Assembly (NCBI RefSeq): GCF_022524485.1
Contig: NZ_JAKXMK010000015.1
Span: 186,001-250,000, forward strand
Origin: Pseudonocardia alaniniphila
GTDB lineage: Bacteria > Actinomycetota > Actinomycetes > Mycobacteriales > Pseudonocardiaceae
Direction of reading: 5' to 3'
Length of the DNA stretch: 64,000 nucleotides
Of the stretch, positions 55,187 to 64,000 are shown piece after piece; position 1 is the stretch's first letter; the number at the start of each line of letters is the position of its first letter. The translations under genes and the position numbers were made by a program. The notes under the pieces are model-generated. The model did not search any database and was not told the origin of the DNA. It was given only the letters and a program-made list of their open reading frames with translations.

Positions 55187-57478
55187 GTGACCGACGAACG
55201 CCGCCGGCCGCGGCTGTTGGGGCGGCCGGCGGCGTTCCTGCACGAGCGCGACCCCGGGTTCCTCATCGTCCACCGCGCGTTGCGCGTCACCATTGCCGCC
55301 AGCTCGGGCTTCTTCGTGTGCCTCTACCTGGTCGGCGACGTGAACGCCGGTGTCTACGCGCTGTTCGCGACGGTCGCGCTGGGTGCGTTGTCGGAGGTCA
55401 ACGGAACACCGGCCCAGCGCACCCGCACCTACCTCTGTGCTCTCGTGGTCGGTCTGGCACTCGCGTCGCTCGGCACGGTTCTCGCCGTCAACACCTGGGC
55501 CGCCGTGGCCGGAATGCTGGTGGTCGGGTTCCTGGTGTCCTTCGCCGCCGTCGGCGGCCCCCGGGTCGCCGCCGTCGCCAGCGGCCTGCAGCTGTTCTAC
55601 GTGCTCCCGTGCTTCCCGCCCTACACGCCCGATCTGCTCGGCGAACGCCTCATCGGCCTGACGGTCGGGGTCCTGCTGCTCGTGCTCGCCGACCGGTTGC
55701 TGTGGCCCGCACCGTCACCCCCTGACCTCGTGCCGCGCGTCGCCTACGCGGCGGATGCCGCGGCGGCTCTCGCCGACGGGCTGCGCACCTGGTTCGTCGC
55801 CGGTGCTCCCGACGGGGACGTCCGGATCGCCGCCCTCCGCGCCGAGGCATCCCGCGCCGGCGCTCAGCTGAGGGCGAGCACGCTCCCACCGGCCGCACGT
55901 CCCACCGGGCCCAGCCGCCACGACCGGAGCCTCACCCACGCCTCCCTCGCGGTCCGGGTGGTCATCGGGCGGCTCGGGCTGGCCGCCGACCGGCTGGCCG
56001 AGCAGCGCACCGCAGCTACCTCCACCGAGCAGGCCACGGCGCCGGTATCCGCCGGGGCTCACGCGTCTCCGCGGGAACCGGGCACGGCACCCGAGACCGC
56101 GGATCTGCTCGACACGGACGCGAAAGCGCTGGCAGCCGTGCGCGACGCACTGCTCGGCGAGGGAGCGCCACCGCCCAGGGACGTCATCGACCAGGCGCTC
56201 TCGGGCTACGTCGAGCGTGAGACGTTCCGGCTCGCCGGTGCGGTCGACCCCGCCCCGTGGCTGCGCGGTGAGCTCGCGGTCTCCGCGGTCACGGAGTCCG
56301 TCCGGACGCTGGTGCTCGCGACCCGGGCCACGCTGGGCGCGCCCCCTCCGCCCCCGGCCGACACGCCCGTCGACTTCTGGTTCCTGCACGCCTCCCCCGT
56401 CACGCTCTGGTGGCGGCGACTGCGGGCCCACATGACACCCCGCTCGGTCTACCTGCAGAACGCCATCCGGCTCGCTGTCGGCCTCGCCGTCGCGCGGATC
56501 ATCGCGGGCGTGCTCGCGCTGACCCACGGTTTCTGGGTGCTGCTCGCCACCCTGAGCCTGATGCGCACCTCGGCCGTCGCCAGCCGTGCGGTACTCCTGC
56601 AGGCGTTCACCGGCACGATCATCGGGGCGATCATCGCGGCCGTCCTGCTGACGCTGGTCGGCCCGGAAACCCACGTCTACGCCTGGCTCACCCCGCTGCT
56701 GATGCTCGCGGCGTTCGCGGCGGGTCCACTGCTCGGGCTGGGAGCGGCGCAGGCGGGCTTCACGCTGGTCGTCTCGGTCGTCTTCGCCCAGGTGGCACCG
56801 GCGAACTGGGAGCTCGCGGAGGACCGGGTGTTCGCCGTGATCATCGGCGGCCTGGTGGGGGCGCTGATCGGGGCGGCGGTGTGGCCGCGCGGCGGTGCCG
56901 GCGAGGTGCGCCGGGTGGCCGCCGACTGCATGCGCGCCGGAGCCGACGAGATCGTCGCGTCCGCGGCGTACCTGACCGGCACGGGACCTCCCCCGTCCAC
57001 GGAACCGCTCACCCGGCTCTCGACGCTGTTCGAGTACACCTACGCCCAGTACCGCTCCGAGCCGGCCAAACCGGGCCCCGAGCCCGAATGGCTGGTCGTG
57101 CTGGCGGTCGCGAACCGCATCGCGGAGTACTCGCGGACCTTGTGCGTGCGCTACCCGGCAACCGATCCGCTGCCCTGGCCGGACTTCGGTGTCCTCCTGC
57201 GCGCGGACGCCCAGGAGGTCGCCGACGCCTACCGCGAGGCCGCGGCGGCCGTCGCGGCAGGCAAAGCGCCATCGGGGTACGCGTCGGCGGTGCGCGCGCA
57301 GGTCGCCGCCCAGCACCTGGCCGTGCGCTTCGCCGAGGCGCCTGCCGCGGCGCTCCGGGCGTTCGACGGCTGGGGCTGGATCCACCGCCTCGTGGACGAG
57401 CTGGAGCGGGTGGAACAGGCCCTGACCCCGGCCCCGCCGTCGGGTCCGGAGCCCGTCCGGACGGCCTCACTCAGCTGA
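55187..57478 (+). CDS. FUSC-family membrane protein
   Basis: About 763 residues with two blocks of transmembrane segments (about 35-175 and 430-590), each followed by a cytoplasmic helical region. This is the duplicated layout of fusaric-acid-resistance/aromatic acid exporter relatives (FUSC, YccS/YhfK type). The region between has an RHDRSLTHASLAVR segment. Start taken at GTG 55187 with AGGAG just upstream; earlier GTG and ATG starts inside zwf are possible. The exported compound is unknown. Confidence 0.82.
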   Translation: MTDERRRPRLLGRPAAFLHERDPGFLIVHRALRVTIAASSGFFVCLYLVGDVNAGVYALFATVALGALSEVNGTPAQRTRTYLCALVVGLALASLGTVLAVNTWAAVAGMLVVGFLVSFAAVGGPRVAAVASGLQLFYVLPCFPPYTPDLLGERLIGLTVGVLLLVLADRLLWPAPSPPDLVPRVAYAADAAAALADGLRTWFVAGAPDGDVRIAALRAEASRAGAQLRASTLPPAARPTGPSRHDRSLTHASLAVRVVIGRLGLAADRLAEQRTAATSTEQATAPVSAGAHASPREPGTAPETADLLDTDAKALAAVRDALLGEGAPPPRDVIDQALSGYVERETFRLAGAVDPAPWLRGELAVSAVTESVRTLVLATRATLGAPPPPPADTPVDFWFLHASPVTLWWRRLRAHMTPRSVYLQNAIRLAVGLAVARIIAGVLALTHGFWVLLATLSLMRTSAVASRAVLLQAFTGTIIGAIIAAVLLTLVGPETHVYAWLTPLLMLAAFAAGPLLGLGAAQAGFTLVVSVVFAQVAPANWELAEDRVFAVIIGGLVGALIGAAVWPRGGAGEVRRVAADCMRAGADEIVASAAYLTGTGPPPSTEPLTRLSTLFEYTYAQYRSEPAKPGPEPEWLVVLAVANRIAEYSRTLCVRYPATDPLPWPDFGVLLRADAQEVADAYREAAAAVAAGKAPSGYASAVRAQVAAQHLAVRFAEAPAAALRAFDGWGWIHRLVDELERVEQALTPAPPSGPEPVRTASLS

Positions 57479-57591
57479 GTACAGGGTGTGGCGAGCCTCC
57501 CACCAGCAGTAACGCCGACCATGCGCACCGCGAGTCCCGTTACCGGAACGAAACCTGAGGAGACGCCCTGAGCAACGACCACGGAGGATGC

Positions 57592-59262
57592 ATGGCTGAG
57601 AACGTGCTGATCGTGGGGGCGGGCCCGGTCGGGCTCACTGCCGGCGTCGAACTGCGGCGCCGCGGGGTGGAGTGCCGGATCATCGACCGGCTCCTCGCGC
57701 CGATCCCGTACGCCAAGGCGGTGGGGGTCCAGCCCCGCACCCTCGAGTTGTGGGAGTCGGCAGGGGTGCTCGCACGCGCCCTCGACGCCTCGACGCCGAT
57801 GCGCGGACAACTCGTGTACGTCAACGGCGAGCAGGTGGCGAGGGTGGACTTCGAGCTGCCACCGGAGGTTCCGTACGGCTTCGCCGCGCTCCCCCAGTAC
57901 GAGACGGAGCGCCTGCTCGAGCAGCGCTACAACGAGCTCGGTGGCCACGTCGAACGCGGTGTCGAGCTCGTGCGCTTCGAACAGGACGCCGAGGGCGTCT
58001 CGGTCAAGCTCCGCGGGCCGGACGGGGAGTCGCAGCTGCGGGCCGGGTACCTCATCGGCGCCGACGGCGCCCACAGCACGGTCCGGAAGGGCCTGGGCCT
58101 CAAGTTCGAGGGCGACGCCTTCCCCGAGCAGTACATGCTCGGGGACGTGGAGGTGGACTGGCACCAGCCCTCCGGCTACGCCGTCCGCGCCCAGCACATC
58201 GCCGACGGCGGCAATGTCGACGACCTGCTAGTCGCCATCCCGCTTCCGGGACGGCGCCGGTACCGGGTGTCGATGCTGGTGCCCGAGGAGCTGTCCGCTC
58301 AGGACAACGGGTCCACGCTCAGTCATGACGGCGACGGCGCCGAGAAGTCCGTCGAACACGGGATGAGCGCCGGCCCCAGGCCGGAGCTGCGGCACATCCA
58401 GGCCGTGCTGGACCGGCTCGCCCCCGAGCCGACGCATGCCTCCCACCTGCGCTGGTCGTCGGTGTTCCGGATCAGCCACCGCATCGTCGACTCCTATGGC
58501 AGCGACCGCGTGTTCGTCGCCGGGGACGCGGCGCACATCCACCCGCCCACCGGGGCGCAGGGCATGAACACGGGGATCCAGGACGCCGTCGCCCTGGCAT
58601 GGCGGATTGCGCTCGCGGTGCAGGGCGACGCGGCCGACGGGCTCCTGGCCAGCTACGACGCCGAACGACGGCCGGTCGGCGAGGAAGTGGTGGGCCGCAC
58701 CGTGCGACACGCCCGCAGCGGCTACCAGAACGACGACCCGGCCACCATCATGCTGCGCGAGGCCCAGCTGCTCGTGAGCTATCCCGACAGCCCCATCGTC
58801 AGCGGCGACAACGGGGCCGGGGAGCTCAAGGGCGGACCGGCGCCGGGCGAGCGCGCTCCGGACTGCCGCGGCCTGCGTCGCGCATCCGTGGCGTTCCCCC
58901 TGCGGCTGTACGAAGTGCTCGACGGATGCCGGCACACACTGCTCGTCTACGTCGACCAGGCGGAGCAGATCGCCGAGCTCGCCGCCGCGGGAGCAGCCAT
59001 CGCGCGGCCGCGGGAACGCGACCACCTCGACGCCCGGATCGTCCTCGCCGACGGAGTGGACATCCCGGACAACGTGGCCGACGGGCTGCTCGGCGGCACA
59101 CCGGTGCCCGTGCTGCGCGACGCCGCCGGGGAGTTCCGCGGCGCGTACAGCGCGGTCGGCGGATGTTGCTACCTCGTGCGTCCGGACGGCCACGTCGGGT
59201 ACCGGGCCGCCCGGCTGCGCGGCGACGACCTGGCGGCCCACCTCGCACTGGTCTTCGCGTGA
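57592..59262 (+). CDS. FAD-dependent aromatic monooxygenase (PheA/TfdB type)
   Basis: A 556-residue class A flavin hydroxylase. Residues 4-30 bind FAD (VLIVGAGPVGLTAGVELRRRG), IGADGAHSTVRKGLGL near residue 153 is the DG motif, and VFVAGDAAHIHPPTGAQGMNTG near residue 306 is the GD motif. The C-terminal 150 residues form the thioredoxin-like domain of the phenol-hydroxylase branch. It hydroxylates an aromatic or polyketide substrate with NAD(P)H and oxygen; no pathway genes adjoin to tell which. ATG start with GGAGG. Confidence 0.92.
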   Translation: MAENVLIVGAGPVGLTAGVELRRRGVECRIIDRLLAPIPYAKAVGVQPRTLELWESAGVLARALDASTPMRGQLVYVNGEQVARVDFELPPEVPYGFAALPQYETERLLEQRYNELGGHVERGVELVRFEQDAEGVSVKLRGPDGESQLRAGYLIGADGAHSTVRKGLGLKFEGDAFPEQYMLGDVEVDWHQPSGYAVRAQHIADGGNVDDLLVAIPLPGRRRYRVSMLVPEELSAQDNGSTLSHDGDGAEKSVEHGMSAGPRPELRHIQAVLDRLAPEPTHASHLRWSSVFRISHRIVDSYGSDRVFVAGDAAHIHPPTGAQGMNTGIQDAVALAWRIALAVQGDAADGLLASYDAERRPVGEEVVGRTVRHARSGYQNDDPATIMLREAQLLVSYPDSPIVSGDNGAGELKGGPAPGERAPDCRGLRRASVAFPLRLYEVLDGCRHTLLVYVDQAEQIAELAAAGAAIARPRERDHLDARIVLADGVDIPDNVADGLLGGTPVPVLRDAAGEFRGAYSAVGGCCYLVRPDGHVGYRAARLRGDDLAAHLALVFA

Positions 59263-59353
59263 GCTCCGCACGGGCGGCGCCTCACCTATCGAAAACCCCG
59301 ATCGGGGGTATCGAAGACTGTGGGCCCGAGGGGCCGGCGACCCTATCGTTGCC
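59262..59353 (+). promoter_or_regulatory. promoter region with dyad and direct repeats upstream of lysX
   Basis: CCCCGATCGGGG (59296-59307) is a perfect palindrome lying between two direct TATCGAA repeats (59287-59293 and 59309-59315), which are 22 bases apart, about two helical turns. The set ends about 39 bases before the lysX ATG and is well placed for a regulator or sigma-factor site. The regulator is unknown. Confidence 0.4.
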
Positions 59354-62300
59354 ATGATGACGTCCGGTACAGATGGCCGGCACGACGCAGACCAGCGGGA
59401 ACACCGCTTGCGCAAGCTCGAGGCCGCACGATCCGGACACGGGCTGCCTTACCGCTACCCCACCGACCACACCACCGCGGAGATCCGGGCGTCCCACCAC
59501 ACGCTGGGGCCTGACATCCACACCGCGGAGCACGTGCGCCTCGCGGGCCGTCTCGAGCTCCTCCGGCACCAGGGCGGCCTGAGCTTCGCAGTCCTGCGCG
59601 ACCGCACCGGCACGATCCAGCTGTTCGTCGACACGGCCGTGCTGGGGCCCGATCGCCACCACGAGTTCGACGAGCTCGACCGCGGCGACTGGGTGGGTGT
59701 CGAGGGCACGGTGATGACCACGCGGCGCGGCGAGCTCTCGGTCTGCGTCCAGGACTTCGCCCTGCTGGGCAAGTCGCTGCTCGAAGCACCCGACAAGCAC
59801 CACGGCCTCAGCGACGTGGAGACCCGCTACCGGCAGCGCTACGTCGACCTCGCTGCCAACGAGCGCACCCGCGAGATCTTCCGGATCCGGCACACCGCGA
59901 TCCGAGCGATCCGCCGGTATCTGGAGGACCACGACTTCACCGAGGTCGAGGGCCCGGTGCTGCAGACGATCCAGGGCGGGGCATCGGCGCGCCCGTTCGT
60001 CACCCACCACAACGCGCTCGATCTCGACATGTACCTGCGCATCGCGCTGGAACTGCACCTCAAGCGGCTGATCGTCGGCGGGCTGGAGCGAGTGTTCGAG
60101 ATCGGCAGGGTGTTTCGCAACGAGGGCATCGACACCCGGCACAACCCCGAGTTCACGATGCTCGAGGCCTACCAGGCCTTCGCCGACTACCACGACATGA
60201 TGGACCTGGTCGAGGGCATGATCACGACCGCGGCGCGGGCAGCCCTCGGCGGCTCCGGCGGCTCGCTGGTCGTGCACTACGGCGGCCACGCCATCGACCT
60301 CGGCGCCACACCGTGGCCGCGGGTCCGCTTCGCCGACATGATCGCCGAGAAGACCGGCGCCACCATGCACCCCGGCATGCCGATCGACGAGGCCAGGGCC
60401 GTGCTGGACCGGCTGCGCATCCCCTACGAACGCGGCTGGGGCGCGGGCCGGCTCATGAAGGAGGTCTACGACGAGAAGGTGCAGCACGACGTCGTCGGGC
60501 CGGTGTTCTGCATCGACTACCCCCGCGAGGTCTCCCCGTTGGCGAGGGCGCATCGGGACGACCCCGCGTACGTCGAGCGTTTCGAGCTGATCGTCGCCGG
60601 GTTCGAGCTCTGCAACGCCTACTCGGAGCAGAACGACCCGGTCGAGCAGCTCGCGGCGTTCGAGGCGGAGGCCCGCGCCAAGGCAGGCGGCGACCCGGAG
60701 GCCGGCGACATCGACCTCGACTACATCCGCGCTCTGGAGCACGGGATGCCGTGCACCGGTGGCCTCGGTGTCGGCATCGACCGCCTGGTGATGCTGCTGG
60801 CCAGCGTCGACTCGATCCGCGAGGTGATCCTCTTCCCGACGCTGCGGCCCGAGTTCGCCGCACCCGAAGGCGCCGGACCGGCGGGGGCCGTGCGTCCCGT
60901 GCTGCCTCCCACCCCCGTGGCAGGAACCCCGGCAGGCGACGGGTCCGTGCCAGCCTCCATGACGGACACCGTGACAGCTCTGCCCGAGCTCGCCGCGGCC
61001 GCACACCCGATCCCGGCGCCGCAGCGGCAACCCGAACGCGGCAGGCGCGCCGTGACGATCATCGCGGTGCTCACGGCGCTCGGCGGGGTTCTGCAGTTGC
61101 TCGCCCAGATCCCGATCGTGCACGCCCGGCTGGACGGTCGCGAGGACGCGATCGACCAGCTCTGGCTCCCGGTGGCCGGGCACGTCGTCTCGGTGATCGT
61201 CGGGCTGCTCCTGATCCTGCTGGCCGACCAGCTGGCGAAGCGCAAACGCCTGGCCTGGCGGGTGGCCGTCGCGCTCTTCATCGTGGGCGGCATCGCGCAC
61301 ATGTCGAAGGGCCCGCACCCCGTGGCGGTCACGATCTGCGTCGCGATGCTGCTGGCGCTGATCTGGTACCGCGACGAGTTCCGCGCTCCGGCCGACCCTC
61401 CGTCGTTGCTGCGGCTGGTCCGGTTCGTGCCGCTCTACCTCGCCGGTGTGTTCGCGTTCGGGCTCGTCGCGCTCTGGGTGGAAAGCGACCGCATCGAACC
61501 CGGGGTCACCCTGGACGGCGCGCTCGCCACCGTCGCGGGCGGGCTGGTGGGGGTGGACGGCCCCTACACCTACCGCTCCCGGTTCTTCGCCGACTTCTTC
61601 CCCACGGCGCTGCTGGCGCTCGGCATCGCCGGGCTGGTCGTCTTCGCGATCCTGCTGTTCCGGCCGCTGGTCGGGCGCCACCCCCACACCGAGAGCGACT
61701 GGGAGCACGCCAACCGCCTCGTCCGCACCTACGGGTGGGACACCCTCGCCTACTTCTCCCTGCGCGACGACAAGAGCTTCTTCTTCTCCTCCGACGGCGA
61801 GGCGGTGCTCGCCTACACCTACCTCGGCGGCTACGCACTGGTCTCGGCCGATCCGATCGGGGCACCGGAGTCGGTGGTGCGGGCGCTCGACGAGTTCCTC
61901 GACATGTGCGACGAGCGCGCGTGGAACCCCGCGTTCCTCGCCGTGCGCGAGGCCAGCATGCCGCTGTATGCCTCCCGCGGCTTCACGAGCTTCTACCTGG
62001 GAGACGAGGCCATCCTCGACTGCGCGCGGTTCACCCTCGACGGCCCGGGGCGCAAGAGTCTGCGGGCCGCGGTCCGCCGCGTCGGGCGGACGCACCGCTT
62101 CCAGCTCATCGCCGAGTCCAACGCTCCGCCACGCCTGGTGGAGCAGCTCAACGCGATCAGTGCGAAGTGGCGCGGCAAGGCACCCGAGCGCGGCTTCACG
62201 ATGTCGCTGTCACAGGACGTCACCGGCGCAGGCGCGAACCAGGAGTTCCTGCTCTGCGTCGCCCTGGACGAGAACGGCGTGCCGGGCGGGTTCCTGCGCG

Positions 62301-62770
62301 TGGTGCCGGCCTACGGTCCGTCGTTCGGCTACACGCTCGACCTCATGCGCCACGACCCGGACGCCCCCAACGGCATGACGGAGTTCCTCATCGCCGGCGC
62401 CGCCGCGGCACTGGGTCAGCGCGGCGTGCGGCGCCTCTCGATGAACTTCGCCATGTGGGGCCGCCTCTTCGCCGACGACATCCCGTTCAGCCCCGCCCAG
62501 CGTGCGGCCCGCTGGGCGGTCGGCGTGCTCAACCCGTTCTTCCAGATCAAGTCGTTGCACGACTTCAACGCCAAGTTCGACCCCCAGTGGCTACCTCGGG
62601 TGCTCGCCTATCGCCACCACATCGACCTGCCGCGCGTCGGGCTGCTCTACGCCGGCGCCGAGGGCTTCCTCGCCCTGCCTGTGATCGGGGAGCTGCTGGT
62701 GCCCAAGGCCGTCGGGGGCGTGACCGCGCCGTCGGCCCCCCACGGCAGTGCCGGCACGCCGGCAGCCTGA
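59354..62770 (+). CDS. lysX: lysyl-tRNA synthetase fused to MprF-type lysylphosphatidylglycerol synthase
   Basis: A 1138-residue bifunctional protein. Residues about 40-500 are a complete class II lysyl-tRNA synthetase: OB-fold anticodon domain, motif 1 region RYRQRYVDLAAN, motif 2 GRVFRNEGIDTRHNPEFTML (251-270) and motif 3 GLGVGIDRLVML near 475. Residues about 555-785 contain about six transmembrane segments, and 790-1120 the DUF2156 lysyltransferase domain (SMNFAMWGRLF, RHHIDLPRVGL). It would charge tRNA with lysine and transfer it to phosphatidylglycerol, lowering membrane negative charge. Mycobacterial LysX has the domains in the opposite order. An internal ATG near residue 536 (MTDTVTALPEL) marks the likely fusion joint. 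Confidence 0.9.
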   Translation: MMTSGTDGRHDADQREHRLRKLEAARSGHGLPYRYPTDHTTAEIRASHHTLGPDIHTAEHVRLAGRLELLRHQGGLSFAVLRDRTGTIQLFVDTAVLGPDRHHEFDELDRGDWVGVEGTVMTTRRGELSVCVQDFALLGKSLLEAPDKHHGLSDVETRYRQRYVDLAANERTREIFRIRHTAIRAIRRYLEDHDFTEVEGPVLQTIQGGASARPFVTHHNALDLDMYLRIALELHLKRLIVGGLERVFEIGRVFRNEGIDTRHNPEFTMLEAYQAFADYHDMMDLVEGMITTAARAALGGSGGSLVVHYGGHAIDLGATPWPRVRFADMIAEKTGATMHPGMPIDEARAVLDRLRIPYERGWGAGRLMKEVYDEKVQHDVVGPVFCIDYPREVSPLARAHRDDPAYVERFELIVAGFELCNAYSEQNDPVEQLAAFEAEARAKAGGDPEAGDIDLDYIRALEHGMPCTGGLGVGIDRLVMLLASVDSIREVILFPTLRPEFAAPEGAGPAGAVRPVLPPTPVAGTPAGDGSVPASMTDTVTALPELAAAAHPIPAPQRQPERGRRAVTIIAVLTALGGVLQLLAQIPIVHARLDGREDAIDQLWLPVAGHVVSVIVGLLLILLADQLAKRKRLAWRVAVALFIVGGIAHMSKGPHPVAVTICVAMLLALIWYRDEFRAPADPPSLLRLVRFVPLYLAGVFAFGLVALWVESDRIEPGVTLDGALATVAGGLVGVDGPYTYRSRFFADFFPTALLALGIAGLVVFAILLFRPLVGRHPHTESDWEHANRLVRTYGWDTLAYFSLRDDKSFFFSSDGEAVLAYTYLGGYALVSADPIGAPESVVRALDEFLDMCDERAWNPAFLAVREASMPLYASRGFTSFYLGDEAILDCARFTLDGPGRKSLRAAVRRVGRTHRFQLIAESNAPPRLVEQLNAISAKWRGKAPERGFTMSLSQDVTGAGANQEFLLCVALDENGVPGGFLRVVPAYGPSFGYTLDLMRHDPDAPNGMTEFLIAGAAAALGQRGVRRLSMNFAMWGRLFADDIPFSPAQRAARWAVGVLNPFFQIKSLHDFNAKFDPQWLPRVLAYRHHIDLPRVGLLYAGAEGFLALPVIGELLVPKAVGGVTAPSAPHGSAGTPAA

Positions 62771-62875
62771 GCCCTCCCGGGACGCACCTCGCAGCACGTG
62801 TGGTGACCGCGCAACGCGCCGGCGTGCTGCGACGATGCACGACGGGCTGCGACGACGGATGCAGCGCGCCGCACG

Positions 62876-63754
62876 TCAGGCGGGTGCCGCCCGGGGCACC
62901 GCCGTCGTCCGCGCGGACGAGCGGGCCAGCGCCGTGGTGGCCGCCACCATCACGACGACGAGCAGCACGATGAGCGCCCACTCGGCACCGTCCGCCCGCA
63001 GCTCCTCCTGCAGCACCACCGCCCCGAGCACCACGGCCACCACCGGCTCGCCCACGATCATCGTGGGCAGCGACGCCCCGAGCTCACCCGCTTGGAAGGC
63101 CGACTGCTGCAGCACCGTGCCGGCGATCGAGACGGCGACGAGCACGTAGACCTCCCAGCTCGCGAGGAACGCGACGAGACCCTCGTCGAGCTGCCCGACG
63201 ACACCTTTGGTCAGTGCGGCCGCCACTCCGTACGCCAGCGCGGTGGCCGCGGCGAGCAGCACCGCCCGCGTCACGCCACTGGTGCGGGCCGCGGCCACGA
63301 CGCAGACCAGGAACAACCCGGCGAGGACGGCGCCCGCCGGCAGCCAGTCACGTACGGGCGCGCGGTCGACCCCGTCGGTCGGATTGCCCGAGACGACGAA
63401 CACCGCCAGCGACACCGCGAGGAGCGCGGCCCAGACCCAGTCCGTCCGGGTGAGTGTCCGGCCCGCCCACGCAGCACCGAGCGGCAGCGCGAAGAGCAGC
63501 GTGGTGACCAGCAACGGCTGGACGAGCAGCAGCGACCCGAACCCGAGCGCGGCAGCCTGCACCAGGTAGCCACCGCCGTCGCCGATCACACCCGCCCACC
63601 ACCGGGGACGGCCGACGAGCACGCGGATCAACCCGAGGCCGCGTGCACGCTCGTCCGGGACGGTGGCCGCGGAGCGCTGCTGCGCCACCGTCGAGACCGC
63701 GAAGAGACCGGCCGCGAGCAGCGCCAACCCGGCCGCCAGAACCGTCACCCGCAC
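62876..63754 (-). CDS. DMT-superfamily (EamA-like) transporter
   Basis: A 292-residue membrane protein with about ten short transmembrane segments and no soluble domain, typical of drug/metabolite transporters. LLVQPLLVTTLLFALPLGA and the later VGEPVVAVVLGAVVLQEEL are the paired repeat-end motifs of this group. The GTG start at 63754 (MRVTVLAAG) is taken; upstream in-frame extension is Arg-rich and unlikely. The substrate is unknown. Converges with lysX. Confidence 0.85.
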   Translation of the reverse strand: MRVTVLAAGLALLAAGLFAVSTVAQQRSAATVPDERARGLGLIRVLVGRPRWWAGVIGDGGGYLVQAAALGFGSLLLVQPLLVTTLLFALPLGAAWAGRTLTRTDWVWAALLAVSLAVFVVSGNPTDGVDRAPVRDWLPAGAVLAGLFLVCVVAAARTSGVTRAVLLAAATALAYGVAAALTKGVVGQLDEGLVAFLASWEVYVLVAVSIAGTVLQQSAFQAGELGASLPTMIVGEPVVAVVLGAVVLQEELRADGAEWALIVLLVVVMVAATTALARSSARTTAVPRAAPA

Positions 63755-63896
63755 ATCATGCAGCCGCCCGCCCCCGCGGGCAGGGACGCGACATGGACAC
63801 GTATCGCTGATCCGTAGCCGGGCGAACAGCGATGCGTGACCATGTCGCGGGCGGCCTCGACACCGACGCCTGCAGGCACCCACCTACCATCAGGGT

Positions 63897-64000
63897 GTGG
63901 CCCGACCTGCACTCCTGCACCGCCTGCCCTCGACCCCGCCCGCCCTGATGCGCCGGCTCGCCGCGGCCGCCGTCATCGCGCAGGGCGGCATCGCGGTCAC
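63897..64000 (+). CDS. ctaA: heme A synthase (CtaA/COX15), N-terminal fragment
   Basis: The first 34 codons are in the window (GTG start, MARPALLHRLPST...). The segment RLAAAAVIAQGGIAVT matches the first transmembrane helix of actinobacterial CtaA, normally followed by GAVVRVTGSGLGCP beyond the edge. CtaA oxidises heme O to heme A for the aa3 oxidase encoded at 50593-52350. In mycobacteria it neighbours the ABC pair seen here at 42709-44411. Confidence 0.7.
   Translation, partial: MARPALLHRLPSTPPALMRRLAAAAVIAQGGIAV

Overview
The window is chromosomal DNA of a high-GC actinomycete, most likely a Pseudonocardia-like member of the Pseudonocardiaceae. Signs of this are the very GC-rich third codon positions, frequent GTG starts, ATGA/GTGA start-stop overlaps inside operons, an ergothioneine operon, an MptB-type mannosyltransferase and a SufR-led suf operon. 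Gene content and partial order recall the Mycobacterium tuberculosis Rv1456c-Rv1478 region (heme A synthase, ABC pair, MptB, suf operon, EchA12-like hydratase, small HTH protein, ABC-F, AcnR, aconitase, RipA), but with large lineage-specific insertions. That comparison is from memory.

1-10.7 kb: a partial monooxygenase-like gene and an NlpC/P60 cell-wall hydrolase diverge from aconitase. An exact match to the published corynebacterial AcnR operator lies upstream of aconitase. A cupin gene and the ergothioneine operon egtA-B-C-D (no egtE) follow, then the divergent acnR regulator, which is therefore separated from its presumed target.

10.7-12.2 kb: a 1.5-kb region without a recognised gene, built from eleven copies of an exactly 64-bp module bounded by GATC sites and separated by variable spacers. 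This is the most unusual structure in the window.

12.2-28.4 kb: a small Cys-containing protein, an ABC exporter, an enoyl-CoA hydratase-like protein, a small HTH protein, an ABC-F ATPase, an SDR, a dGTPase, a lycopene-cyclase-like flavoprotein, a universal stress protein, a class III cyclase, an arylamine N-acetyltransferase, a DUF4157 multidomain protein, a DoxX protein and a catalase. Many point to redox and stress handling.

28.5-34.5 kb: a two-gene cassette (ABC exporter plus translationally coupled histidine phosphatase) present twice in tandem. Each exporter start overlaps the stop of a tiny upstream reading frame. A 74-codon reading frame lies upstream in an AT-richer patch.

34.5-44.4 kb: sufR-B-D-C-S-U-T with a SufR-type operator at the sufR start and a long terminator. 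Divergent to it are mptB and a two-gene ABC transporter.

44.4-64 kb: a DUF2332 protein, a serine hydrolase lipoprotein, membrane proteins, glutamate decarboxylase, an M23-like lipoprotein, cytochrome oxidase subunit I, gnd-zwf (oxidative pentose phosphate pathway), an FUSC protein, a flavin monooxygenase, a lysyl-tRNA synthetase fused to an MprF-type lysyltransferase in the order opposite to mycobacterial LysX, a DMT exporter, and the first codons of ctaA. No rRNA, tRNA, insertion sequence, prophage or CRISPR array was recognised.
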